34,701 nucleotides of DNA from Gemmatimonadota bacterium (lineage in GTDB: Bacteria > Gemmatimonadota > Gemmatimonadetes > Gemmatimonadales > GWC2-71-9). The translations under genes were made by a program, and so were the position numbers. Each line of letters opens with the position of its first letter. Positions within the stretch are counted from its first letter, which is position 1. The stretch is taken from NCBI GenBank assembly GCA_022562295.1, contig JADFPO010000013.1, positions 1-34,701 on the forward strand. Direction: 5' to 3'. The notes beneath the pieces are model-generated. The model worked only from the letters and a program-made list of their open reading frames with translations, searched no databases and had not been told where the DNA came from. Shown piece by piece: positions 6,953 through 13,996 of the stretch.

Positions 6953-8886
6953 TCTTCTAGACTCTCGTAGACTTTGGCTTCGTGGAATATTTGGAACAAC
7001 TCGGTGTCGAGCATACCGCCCTCCACTTCGCTCGACATGATGTTGAGGGCGCTCTCAATCGGTACGGCGCGCTTGTAGGGACGATCTGACGCCGTGAGCG
7101 CGTCGAAAATGTCCGTGATCGTCATCATTCGCGTCTGTACCGGGATGTCATCGCCGCGGACGCCACGCGGATAGCCCCGCCCGTCCAGTTTTTCGTGATG
7201 GCCCCACGCGATCGTGGGTATCGCCTGCAGCTCCTCGGTCCACGGGATTTGTTGCAGGAAGCGGTACGTGTGATTGACATGGCTCTCGATCTCGAGCCGT
7301 TCGCTTTCGTCGAGACTCCCCTTTCGAATCGTGAGAAAACGCGCCTCGTCCTCTGTGAGGAAGGGTAGGTCGGTGCCGTCGATGTCCGGGTAGGACTCCT
7401 CCGCGTAGCGCAACAGATCGGCGAAACTTCCCTCCGGTAAGACGGTCGGCTCGTTCGATTTCATCACGAGTGAAAGGAACCGATCCAAAGATTTCATGTT
7501 CTCGTCGTGTTCCAGAGTCAGCTTGGCCAGAAACGCGTCGTATCCTTGTTGACCGTGCTGCTCCAGATACTCGGCGCGCTGCCGGTAGAAGATGCCTTCG
7601 CTGGTACGCCGAATGAACGCGTATCGTTGCTTGATGAGTGCGAGGTCCGGTGGGTAGAGCTTCTTGGCCTTGACCAAGACCTGCTCGCGAACCCCAACCT
7701 TGCCAAAGTCGTGGAGCAGGGCGGCGTACCGGATCACGCGAATCTGTTCGCGGCTGAAGGTCAAGTCGCGGTACTTGCCCTCACCTGTCCGGTCGGTGGC
7801 CTTGGCGATGGCCACGGTCATCGTGGCCACGCGGCCCGAGTGGCCGAAGGTCGTGGGATCTCGTTGCTCGATCGCCGTGACGGCCGCGGTCACGAATCCC
7901 TCGAACAAGCGCTCAATGCTCTTGTACAACTGGCTGTTCTCGATCGAGACGGCGGCCTGGCCGGCGAGGCCCGACACCAGCTCGACGGTGCGAGGGCTAT
8001 ATGGCGTGACCTGCGTGTCGAAGTCTTGTTTGGTCTCGAGCTTGGCGTCCAGGTCGCGTTTACGGTTGATGAGCTGCAGTACTCCTATGACCTCGTCCTT
8101 GTGGTTGACCATGGGGATGGTGAGCATCGACCGTGTCCGGTAGTCGTGCTTCTCATCATTAGATCGGTTGAACGTGTACTCCACGTCCGGGGGAAGGAAG
8201 TACGCGTCGTCGATGACCAACGGCTGTCCGGTTGCTGCTACGTACCCCGCGATGCTCTTGTGATTGATGGGCATCGTGAACTCGACCAGAGGCATATCCG
8301 GCCGAGAGTAGGTGTGAGCGAGCTTGAAGCGCAGCGTCGGGCTATCGCCCTCGACCTTCTCGACGAGGTAGAGGCTCCCGGCATCCGACATCGTTATGCG
8401 TCGCGCCTGCGACAGAATCATGTCCAGCAGGGTGTCTAGATCTCTCTCGGTGCCGAGGGCCACGCCGATGCGCGTCAGCTCGTCCATCTCTCGTGTGCGC
8501 GCCGCCGACTCCACCCGCAGGCGTTTGTTGTCCATACGGGTAGCTGCGTCGCGAAATGCCGTGCGCAGGGCGACGAGCAATTGCTTGGCGCCAAATGGAG
8601 GCACGAGAAACGCACTGAGGAGTTGTTCGGGCACCAGGTCAGGCACGGCTTCCTCTCCTTCACTCCCAATCCCGATCATGGAACCACCGGCATCTACCAA
8701 GGCACGAATGCTTGCCTGCGAGTACAGGTTGCGTGCCGTAGCATCCAGAATCAGCACGGTCGGGCGCTCATCCGCCGTGAGATCGTCCGCCGAGTGTACC
8801 GCAGCCGTTTCGATCTGCTCGCTGGCGAGCGCGTCGGCGATCGGGCTGAGATCATAATCTGGGGTGTGAAGCAGGAGGGAGCTCAT
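6949..8886 (-). CDS. Pseudo-receiver/GAF/HD-GYP cyclic-di-GMP phosphodiesterase-like protein
   Basis: 645 residues. About 1-115 resembles a response-regulator fold (TVLILDAT with Asp48) but lacks clear receiver motifs. A GAF domain spans about 135-320 (ITMSDAGSLYLVE, GVLQLINRK). The HD-GYP domain follows, with HD at 392-393 in LLHDFGKVGV and HHEKLDGRGYPRG at 563-575. HD-GYP proteins hydrolyse c-di-GMP, and the metal ligands look intact. HD and GYP are farther apart than usual: about 100-110 residues (roughly 411-520) are inserted after LVKAKKL, and the expected GSL..E...IE.H..HTY..L segment resumes at about 523. The ATG overlaps the mlaD stop as ATGA, so it is the last gene of the envelope operon. 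Confidence 0.88.
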   Translation of the reverse strand: MSSLLLHTPDYDLSPIADALASEQIETAAVHSADDLTADERPTVLILDATARNLYSQASIRALVDAGGSMIGIGSEGEEAVPDLVPEQLLSAFLVPPFGAKQLLVALRTAFRDAATRMDNKRLRVESAARTREMDELTRIGVALGTERDLDTLLDMILSQARRITMSDAGSLYLVEKVEGDSPTLRFKLAHTYSRPDMPLVEFTMPINHKSIAGYVAATGQPLVIDDAYFLPPDVEYTFNRSNDEKHDYRTRSMLTIPMVNHKDEVIGVLQLINRKRDLDAKLETKQDFDTQVTPYSPRTVELVSGLAGQAAVSIENSQLYKSIERLFEGFVTAAVTAIEQRDPTTFGHSGRVATMTVAIAKATDRTGEGKYRDLTFSREQIRVIRYAALLHDFGKVGVREQVLVKAKKLYPPDLALIKQRYAFIRRTSEGIFYRQRAEYLEQHGQQGYDAFLAKLTLEHDENMKSLDRFLSLVMKSNEPTVLPEGSFADLLRYAEESYPDIDGTDLPFLTEDEARFLTIRKGSLDESERLEIESHVNHTYRFLQQIPWTEELQAIPTIAWGHHEKLDGRGYPRGVRGDDIPVQTRMMTITDIFDALTASDRPYKRAVPIESALNIMSSEVEGGMLDTELFQIFHEAKVYESLED

Positions 8887-9800
8887 TGACGCCCGTTCCC
8901 GGTATCCGGAGCTGGTGGCTCGACTCCCGTCAGCAACCGAAGCGGCCGGCGCGATACCTGATCGGCGAAGTTATCCAAGATCCGCGTCGTGTTGGTAAGG
9001 CGCGCGAGGGCTTCTTGCACCACGGCGCGGTTTTCGCCCAGCATGGCCCTTGCGTCCGCGACCAACGTATCGAGTGCGACCATGAGGTGCCGTGCCTGGG
9101 ACAGAGTCGAGGTCAGGCTATCCTGTAGCGGGCCTATCCGCGGCGACACCTCTGCCAGGATTTGTCTCGTCCGTTCCAGACTGGCGGCCAACAGTTGCAG
9201 CGCCTCATCCACCTGCGGAGTGGTGGTGGACAGCATCTCTTGGGTGGAGGCGATCACTGCTTCTGATTGGACCAGGGTACGTGTGCTCTGGGTCATGAGA
9301 ATCCGCGTTTGCTCCAGAGTCAACAGAACCGCTTCTTTTAGTTCCGCCGAGAGATCGGCCAGGAGATCCACCGCACCCGGCAGCCGTGTGGATTCGATGG
9401 TGTCGCCGGGTTGCAGGTACTCGATGGCCGCACCGGATTGTTCGGGAGGTTCCAAACGCACCTCCGCTGCCGAGATGGGAGACGGTTCGGCGATGATGGC
9501 CCTCGTGCCTACGGGTACGTTGAGTGGCGTGCCGTCGGGGTACGACATCTGCAGGCTTAACCGTCCTATGAACACCAGTCCGGTGGAGTCGATCCGTGGA
9601 ACGATTTGCGTCATTCGGCCTACCTGCAGGCCTTGCAGGAGGACGCGGGTGTCTCCCGATAGACCGTCGGCCTCGTCTGTCCGCATAAAGAAGTCCTGGC
9701 GGCGCTCCAGCGTGGTGCTACTGAGCGCTAGCAGCCCCAGCACGACGCCGACGGCTACGAGCATGAAGAGGCCCACAAGAAAATCTCGATACGTGTCCAC
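8883..9800 (-). CDS. mlaD: MCE/MlaD-family lipid-transport substrate-binding protein
   Basis: 305 residues from a GTG start. It has one N-terminal membrane anchor (LVGLFMLVAVGVVLGLLAL), then an MCE domain (about 35-125) with LLQGLQVGRMTQIVPR. A long helical, probably coiled-coil tail follows (about 145-290). MlaD-type proteins form periplasmic hexamers that shuttle phospholipids between inner and outer membranes with MlaE and MlaF. It lies 8 nt after the mlaF-like gene and overlaps the HD-GYP gene by 4 nt. The tail is longer than in E. coli MlaD (183 residues), which is common in MCE proteins from other phyla. Symbol by family and operon context. Confidence 0.88.
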   Translation of the reverse strand: MDTYRDFLVGLFMLVAVGVVLGLLALSSTTLERRQDFFMRTDEADGLSGDTRVLLQGLQVGRMTQIVPRIDSTGLVFIGRLSLQMSYPDGTPLNVPVGTRAIIAEPSPISAAEVRLEPPEQSGAAIEYLQPGDTIESTRLPGAVDLLADLSAELKEAVLLTLEQTRILMTQSTRTLVQSEAVIASTQEMLSTTTPQVDEALQLLAASLERTRQILAEVSPRIGPLQDSLTSTLSQARHLMVALDTLVADARAMLGENRAVVQEALARLTNTTRILDNFADQVSRRPLRLLTGVEPPAPDTGNGRQ

Positions 9801-9808
9801 GCGTCGTT

Positions 9809-10483
9809 TCAGTCCTCTGGCTGCAATCCTTGCCTAGTCATGCGATACCGCAGGTCGAAGCGTTGAATGACGCTGGAAGGCAAGACCGGGCCGATGGTCA
9901 ACACCGTCCGCCGGGATCCTTGCGGCAGATCTCCTCCTCGAGCCGTTTCGAGAACGTCGCGCGCGGCCCGGTCGGTCAGGCCCACGAACACGTCCTCCAG
10001 CACCACCAGATCCGGGTCGAATGCCAGCGCGCGCGCCAGCGCGGCCCGGCGCCGCTGCTCCTCACTTGCCTGAGCGGGCCGCAGTTGTTCTGCGCCGGTC
10101 AGCCGCGTGGCAGCCAACATGATGTTGAGTCTGCTGGCGATCTGGCTCTCGGAAAAGTTGCTCCCGAAGCGAAGCGGCAACGCCACGTTTTGGTGAAGCG
10201 TCAGGTTTTGTAACAGCCCGTCTCCGGCCGGAAGGTAGCCCACGAGGCGGCGATAGGCGAGGAGTTCGCTCCGGGATAGCGTTGCGAGGTCGGTTCCCAT
10301 CACCGTCACCCGTCCGTCGCCGGGGGGCTTGAGACCGATTGCCACGCGGCCCAAATTGCCTATGCCTGTGTGGTCCTCCCCGACCACCGAGACCGTGGTA
10401 TGCGCGGCGATCTCCAGCGTAACGCGCGGAGATTCGGGCCCGCCGACGGCCACACGTTCGATGAGCAGGACGGTCTCCGCCAT
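9809..10483 (-). CDS. MlaF-like ABC ATPase with all catalytic motifs degenerate
   Basis: 224 residues that align end to end with MlaF-type ABC ATPases, including the SRSELLAYRRLVGYL, QNVALPLR, RRRAALARALAFDPDLVVLE and FVGL segments. Where MlaF has GPSGIGKTT, this protein has GEDHTGIGNLG (about 35-45), so Lys and Thr are lost. The Q-loop reads LPAGDG. The LSGG signature is ASEEQ (139-143). Walker B reads VLEDVFVG instead of a D-E order. The H-loop histidine is absent (TIGPVLPSSV). I re-read the Walker A codons directly and see no frameshift. It abuts mlaE and precedes mlaD by 8 nt. ATP hydrolysis is unlikely; a structural subunit or swapped ATPase is inferred. Confidence 0.85.
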   Translation of the reverse strand: MAETVLLIERVAVGGPESPRVTLEIAAHTTVSVVGEDHTGIGNLGRVAIGLKPPGDGRVTVMGTDLATLSRSELLAYRRLVGYLPAGDGLLQNLTLHQNVALPLRFGSNFSESQIASRLNIMLAATRLTGAEQLRPAQASEEQRRRAALARALAFDPDLVVLEDVFVGLTDRAARDVLETARGGDLPQGSRRTVLTIGPVLPSSVIQRFDLRYRMTRQGLQPED

Positions 10484-11263
10484 CTAACCCACCATCACGA
10501 ACACTGCAGAGAGCACGAAAATGGCGACGATGCTGACGATTACGGCGTGTGCCGCCGCGATCGGCACCTCGGTGGCCGCCGTGCCGGACCTCAAACCGTG
10601 AAACGACGGCACTATGCCAATCACGATCCCGAACACGAGCCCCTTGGCGATGGTGAGACCGACATCGCTCACGGTCAGGGTAGCCAGAACCACCGACAGA
10701 TAACGGGCACTCGTCATACCGCTGATGACGGCGCCGGCGAGTCCGGCCAGCACGGCCGCTAGGTCGAACACGATGAGGAGGCCAAAGACCGACACGATGG
10801 CCGCCAGGAATCGTGGAAGCACGAGGTAGTGAATTGGATCGATTCCCATTCCCTCGAGAGCGTCGATCTCGCCCATGACCCGGTTGGTGGCGAGCTCGGC
10901 GGCTATGGCGGTGCCCGAGCGCCCAACGATGGCCAAGGCGGTCAGGAGCGGTCCCAGTTCCCGCACGATGACGACGACCATCAAGGTGCCGATCAGCTCG
11001 GTGGCGCCGATGCGTCCCAACTCACGCGCCGCTTGCGATATCACGAGAAAGCTGAGGATTCCCGCCAACATCGCGATCAAGGGGATCGCTTGAATCGCCG
11101 TGAACCAGACCTGGTTGATGAAGATCCGGCGAACCACGCGGCGTCCAGCCCGTGGCAGGGAGCGCCACGCCCACAACGTCATGAACAGGAAACGCGCCAG
11201 CGCCCCGAACTGGGACAACCAGCGCGTTCCTATTCGACCGAGAGCGGTAATTGGCGCGATCAC
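10484..11263 (-). CDS. mlaE: MlaE-family ABC permease
   Basis: 259 residues from a GTG start, with five or six hydrophobic segments. It carries the MlaE/YrbE signature: GPLLTALAIVGRSGTAIAAE followed by VMGEIDALEGMGIDP and YLVLPR. This permease is the inner-membrane core of the phospholipid transporter that binds MlaF on its cytoplasmic side and MlaD on its periplasmic side. The coupling-helix region (GEIDAL) is well conserved, in contrast to the degenerate partner ATPase. Its stop is immediately adjacent to the start of the mlaF-like gene, and it begins 15 nt after the CsgG-like gene. The ribosome binding site is weak, suggesting translational coupling. Confidence 0.92.
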   Translation of the reverse strand: MIAPITALGRIGTRWLSQFGALARFLFMTLWAWRSLPRAGRRVVRRIFINQVWFTAIQAIPLIAMLAGILSFLVISQAARELGRIGATELIGTLMVVVIVRELGPLLTALAIVGRSGTAIAAELATNRVMGEIDALEGMGIDPIHYLVLPRFLAAIVSVFGLLIVFDLAAVLAGLAGAVISGMTSARYLSVVLATLTVSDVGLTIAKGLVFGIVIGIVPSFHGLRSGTAATEVPIAAAHAVIVSIVAIFVLSAVFVMVG

Positions 11264-11278
11264 GCGCCCATGTTATTA

Positions 11279-11971
11279 CTACCGCTGCAGTTGCTGCAAG
11301 GCCTCTTCCGCTTCCGAGTACCCCGGGAACTCAACCACCGCACGGCTGTACAGATCGATTGCCCGCTCCGTATCACCGCGGTCCTCGAAGAAGATGGCTC
11401 GGGAATACAGCGTGAGCGCCTCCGTCGGGATTTCCCGGGCTTGTTCCTGGAGCGCGGCCTCGTTGTCCAGTGGCGGCAAGTTCACGTTTTGCGTGAGCTG
11501 AGTCGACAGCTCGACCACGAGCCGGTACAACTGTTCGCGCTTGGCGGTGACGTTATCGGTCTTGACGAGCTCACCCGTTTCGACGTCTACGATGCGTGCA
11601 TCGATTCGAAAATCGCCGAACAGGTCAACGAAACCGCCGAGGACCATGAACTTGGCGCCGACGAGCTTGCCGATCTGAGCCGCCGTGTTGGGATCCACGC
11701 GACCGGATGCGCCCAGGTCCTGCTCCTGGATCAGCTCGTTCAAGCGGGAACGCTCGACGACGCGCATCGAGCCGTTCCGGGCCAACTCGGTGATCAGGAT
11801 TTGTTGCAAACCAACGCGAAGAGCTTCAAAATCCTCCGCATCTTGGCCGTACGAGCCGCCGTTCTCAAAGGGCCACACAGCGATTCCGGGACGCGTGTCC
11901 TGGCCCATCGCCGTCGCGGGACCGATCAGCCCCATCGCGAGCGCGAATGTGAGTGCAGAGCGCCACTGCAT
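11279..11971 (-). CDS. Exported CsgG-like protein with C-terminal TPR
   Basis: 230 residues. An N-terminal signal peptide (LTFALAMGLIGPATAMGQ) is followed by a CsgG/LpoB-like domain at about 28-150. Characteristic stretches are IAVWPFENGG, LQQILITELARNGSMRVVERSRLNELIQEQ, and a stretch on determining identity and presence of the gene product (GAKFMVLGGFVD, DARIVDVETGELV). A TPR-like helical pair closes the protein (ALTLYSRAIFFEDRGDTERAIDLYSRAVVEFPGY). CsgG-like periplasmic proteins serve as secretion channels or penicillin-binding-protein activators, but there is no lipobox here and no curli genes are nearby. It sits 16 nt after the MBL gene and 15 nt before mlaE, so an envelope-assembly role is inferred. 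Confidence 0.75.
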   Translation of the reverse strand: MQWRSALTFALAMGLIGPATAMGQDTRPGIAVWPFENGGSYGQDAEDFEALRVGLQQILITELARNGSMRVVERSRLNELIQEQDLGASGRVDPNTAAQIGKLVGAKFMVLGGFVDLFGDFRIDARIVDVETGELVKTDNVTAKREQLYRLVVELSTQLTQNVNLPPLDNEAALQEQAREIPTEALTLYSRAIFFEDRGDTERAIDLYSRAVVEFPGYSEAEEALQQLQR

Positions 11972-11987
11972 AGGATTCTCCTAACCG

Positions 11988-12860
11988 CTAAAGTGTAAGT
12001 TCTAATCCTTCTCGGGCCGCAATAACGTCGACCGCTGAGCCACAATCTTTGGCGGTCGCGCGTGCCTGTTCCAGCATCGCGTCCACCTTATCGTCATCGT
12101 GTTCGGGGCGGTGATGAAACAGCGCGAGTTGCTTCACACCCGCCTCCACTGCGAGCTCCACGGCTTCGACGTTCGACGAATGTCCCCACCCACGGTGCCG
12201 CTCGAGCTCGTCCGACATGTACATGGCGTCGTGGATCAACAGGTCGACTCCTTGCAGGAACTCCACGAAGTCCTGCCGCCACGACTTGGGCACATCATAG
12301 TCACCACCGGGGCCAAGCTCGTTGTCTGGCACGTACGCGAAGCTTGCGCCTCCGCCATTCGGTGTCAGCCGGTACGCTAGCGTCGTGCCCGGGTGCCGCA
12401 CCTGTATCGCCTGGATCCGAAACCCACTCACCTCGAACGCACCAGCCTCGACGTGGCTCACGACGAGGTCGGCCGCCACCCCGTCGAGCGGGACGGGAAA
12501 CACCACCGGGCTCATCTGGTTGCGTAGGATCTCTTCGAGATCCGTGCCCGACTGCCGCGCCCCCCAGATTCGAATCGCGTTCCCTTGCTCGAAAAAGGGC
12601 CCAAAGAAGGGAAGCCCCTGTATGTGGTCCCAATGCGTATGCGTGACCAGGAGATCCGCACTGATTGGCGTCCCATTTCCGAGCAGCTTGTTGCCCAGCG
12701 CACGGATGCCCGTGCCGGCATCGAGAATCGCGACCGCTCCGTCGTTCGATGCCTCGTCCCGCACTTCAATCGAAGGCGTGTTGCCTCCGTAGCGAGCGGT
12801 TCCCGGTCCCGGAGTCGGAATAGACCCCCGGGTGCCCCAAAAAATCACGCCGTAGGTCAC
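11988..12860 (-). CDS. MBL-fold metallo-hydrolase
   Basis: 290 residues from a GTG start with a strong GGGGGGAG ribosome binding site 4-5 nt upstream. The metal-binding motif THTHWDH supplies His74, His76, Asp78 and His79. The beginning FWGTRGSIPTPGPGTARYGGNT and the later YVPDNE and HDAMYMSDELERHRGWGHSS segments are typical of the MBL group annotated as phosphodiesterase-like or PhnP-like hydrolases. The substrate is not determinable, and a cyclic-nucleotide phosphodiesterase is only one possibility. It is the first gene of the six-gene envelope operon and lies downstream of a CRP-like site at the 3' end of crp. Confidence 0.85.
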   Translation of the reverse strand: MTYGVIFWGTRGSIPTPGPGTARYGGNTPSIEVRDEASNDGAVAILDAGTGIRALGNKLLGNGTPISADLLVTHTHWDHIQGLPFFGPFFEQGNAIRIWGARQSGTDLEEILRNQMSPVVFPVPLDGVAADLVVSHVEAGAFEVSGFRIQAIQVRHPGTTLAYRLTPNGGGASFAYVPDNELGPGGDYDVPKSWRQDFVEFLQGVDLLIHDAMYMSDELERHRGWGHSSNVEAVELAVEAGVKQLALFHHRPEHDDDKVDAMLEQARATAKDCGSAVDVIAAREGLELTL

Positions 12861-12888
12861 GCGGCTCCCCCCGCTACGATCTGCAATG

Positions 12889-12904
12889 TGCCATCATGGT
12901 GGCA
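12889..12904. promoter_or_regulatory. Near-palindrome upstream of the MBL/mla operon
   Basis: TGCCATCATGGTGGCA is a 16-nt inverted repeat with one mismatch, 29 nt upstream of the MBL gene start. It could be an operator or a leader hairpin. No T-tract follows on either strand. Confidence 0.35.
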
Positions 12905-12935
12905 AGCTAAACAATGCATCTGGTCACGATCGCTC

Positions 12936-12951
12936 TGTGATGTAGCTCACC
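12936..12951 (-). promoter_or_regulatory. CRP-like operator TGTGA-N6-TCACC
   Basis: TGTGA (12936-12940), a six-base spacer and TCACC (12947-12951) match the classic CRP consensus TGTGA-N6-TCACA at 9 of 10 positions. The site overlaps the crp stop codon and is centred about 83 bp upstream of the MBL start. The adjacent crp product has the SRETVxR recognition helix of E. coli CRP, which supports this reading. No convincing -10/-35 pair is visible downstream. Confidence 0.45.
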
Positions 12952-13624
12952 GTAAGCCGGCGGCGAGTTGCAGCGCTTTCCGGTTCTTGATTGTGATGGT
13001 TTTTTGTGATACCGCAATGAGATCCTGCTCGATCAGCGTCCGCATCGTGCGAGACACGGTTTCTCTACTCGATCCGATCATCTGCGCAATGGTGTGATGC
13101 GTCAACTTGGCCGTAATCACGGAGCCGTCGTCCCCGTCCGCCAACTGAAGCAACAGCCGCGCTATCCGGCCTGCCACGTCCAGCAGCACCAAGCCGCCAA
13201 TCTGGCTATTGGCCTGGCGCAATCGCTTCGACAGGGCCCGCAAGAGCCCAAGCGCAATACGGGGCGTGGTATCGAGGCAGCGGTGAAAATCGTCCCGCCG
13301 CAGCACCAGCAGCCGCGAGTTTTCCATCGCGATCACATGAGCCGATCTTGGCTCGTCATCGATCAGCGACATCTCGCCGAAGAAATCGCCCTTATCCATG
13401 GTCGAGAGGATAACCTCCCGTCCATCCTCCCCTATGAGCACCACCTTGACCCGGCCGCTGACTACGACGTACAGGGCGTCGCCCGGATCGTCCTCAAAGA
13501 GAATGACGCTGTTCTTTGGATAAGAACGCTCGCGCGCGACCTCTCCGATTCGTGCCAGCTCCTCTTTATCGAGGTGGGCGAAAAGCGGAATCGCATCGAG
13601 AGTGATAGCCACCGAAATTGCCAT
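12947..13624 (-). CDS. Crp/Fnr-family transcription regulator
   Basis: 225 residues from ATG 13624. A longer frame starting at 13678 is rejected because a promoter occupies 13650-13678. The cyclic-nucleotide-binding domain (about 10-125) has [24 protein letters not shown] and EPRSAHV, matching the FGE...R-S/T pocket that binds cAMP or cGMP. A dimer helix follows, then a winged helix with [21 protein letters not shown]. The recognition-helix residues Arg-Glu-x3-Arg match E. coli CRP, suggesting TGTGA recognition. There is no Fnr-type cysteine cluster. It faces the divergent rpmE gene. It may control the downstream MBL/mla operon through the CRP-like site near its stop. Confidence 0.9.
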   Translation of the reverse strand: MAISVAITLDAIPLFAHLDKEELARIGEVARERSYPKNSVILFEDDPGDALYVVVSGRVKVVLIGEDGREVILSTMDKGDFFGEMSLIDDEPRSAHVIAMENSRLLVLRRDDFHRCLDTTPRIALGLLRALSKRLRQANSQIGGLVLLDVAGRIARLLLQLADGDDGSVITAKLTHHTIAQMIGSSRETVSRTMRTLIEQDLIAVSQKTITIKNRKALQLAAGLR

Positions 13625-13649
13625 TGCTCGCAGGGGGTCTAACCCGTCT

Positions 13650-13678
13650 AGAGTAGCGCAGGGTTGCGGTCGTGTCAA
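13650..13678 (-). promoter_or_regulatory. Sigma-70-type promoter of crp
   Basis: On the minus strand, TTGACA (13678-13673), a 17-nt spacer and TACTCT (13655-13650) form a good promoter. The predicted start site is near 13642, giving a leader of about 18 nt to ATG 13624. Confidence 0.65.
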
Positions 13679-13699
13679 TCAAACCGGACGGGGGCCCGG

Positions 13700-13729
13700 T
13701 TGCTCCCAAGTCAATGTCCCCGTTATATT
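13700..13729 (+). promoter_or_regulatory. Candidate promoter of the rpmE-prfA-prmC-tmk operon
   Basis: TTGCTC (13700-13705), an 18-nt spacer and TATATT (13724-13729) precede rpmE, diverging from the crp promoter. A second candidate, TTGACT (13737-13742), 17 nt, TTATTC (13760-13765), would leave almost no leader. An inverted repeat ACCGG...CCGGT (13683-13700) lies between the two divergent promoters. Confidence 0.45.
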
Positions 13730-13775
13730 TCCCCGCTTGACTGCGGTACAAGTAGAGCGTTATTCGGAGCGTACG

Positions 13776-13994
13776 GTGCAAACTCAGATTCACCCGGATT
13801 ACCAGGTCGCGACGGTCAGTTGTGCCTGCGGCAACACCTTCCAAACTCGGGCGACCCTGCCGTCGATCAACGTCGAGATCTGTGGTCACTGCCATCCGTT
13901 TTTCACCGGGAAGCAGCGTCTCGTCGATACCGCCGGACGCGTCGAGCGGTTTCGACGCCGATATGCTACGACGCCCGGTCCGAAAGGGGTGTAA
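13776..13994 (+). CDS. rpmE: 50S ribosomal protein L31, zinc (C+) form
   Basis: 72 residues from a GTG start with CGGAG about 6 nt upstream. It has the L31 core: an early IHPDYQ, then CACGNTF and [12 protein letters not shown], and the basic [10 protein letters not shown] end. Cys16, Cys18, Cys36 and Cys39 form the zinc-binding set of the C+ form, which stores zinc and is usually replaced by a C- paralogue under zinc starvation. No Zur box is evident here. A longer in-frame reading from 13602 is discarded because the family begins at this GTG. It ends TAA two bases before the proposed prfA start. Confidence 0.93.
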   Translation: MQTQIHPDYQVATVSCACGNTFQTRATLPSINVEICGHCHPFFTGKQRLVDTAGRVERFRRRYATTPGPKGV

Positions 13995-13996
13995 CG

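Noticed and set aside
7507-8439. 310-residue plus-strand ORF antisense to the HD-GYP gene
   Set aside because: High-GC antisense shadow. The minus-strand frame has clear GAF and HD-GYP motifs and the plus frame matches nothing.
10829-11998. 389-residue plus-strand ORF across mlaE and the CsgG-like gene
   Set aside because: Shadow of two well-supported minus-strand genes, with no domain and unusual composition (His/Arg/Asp-rich).
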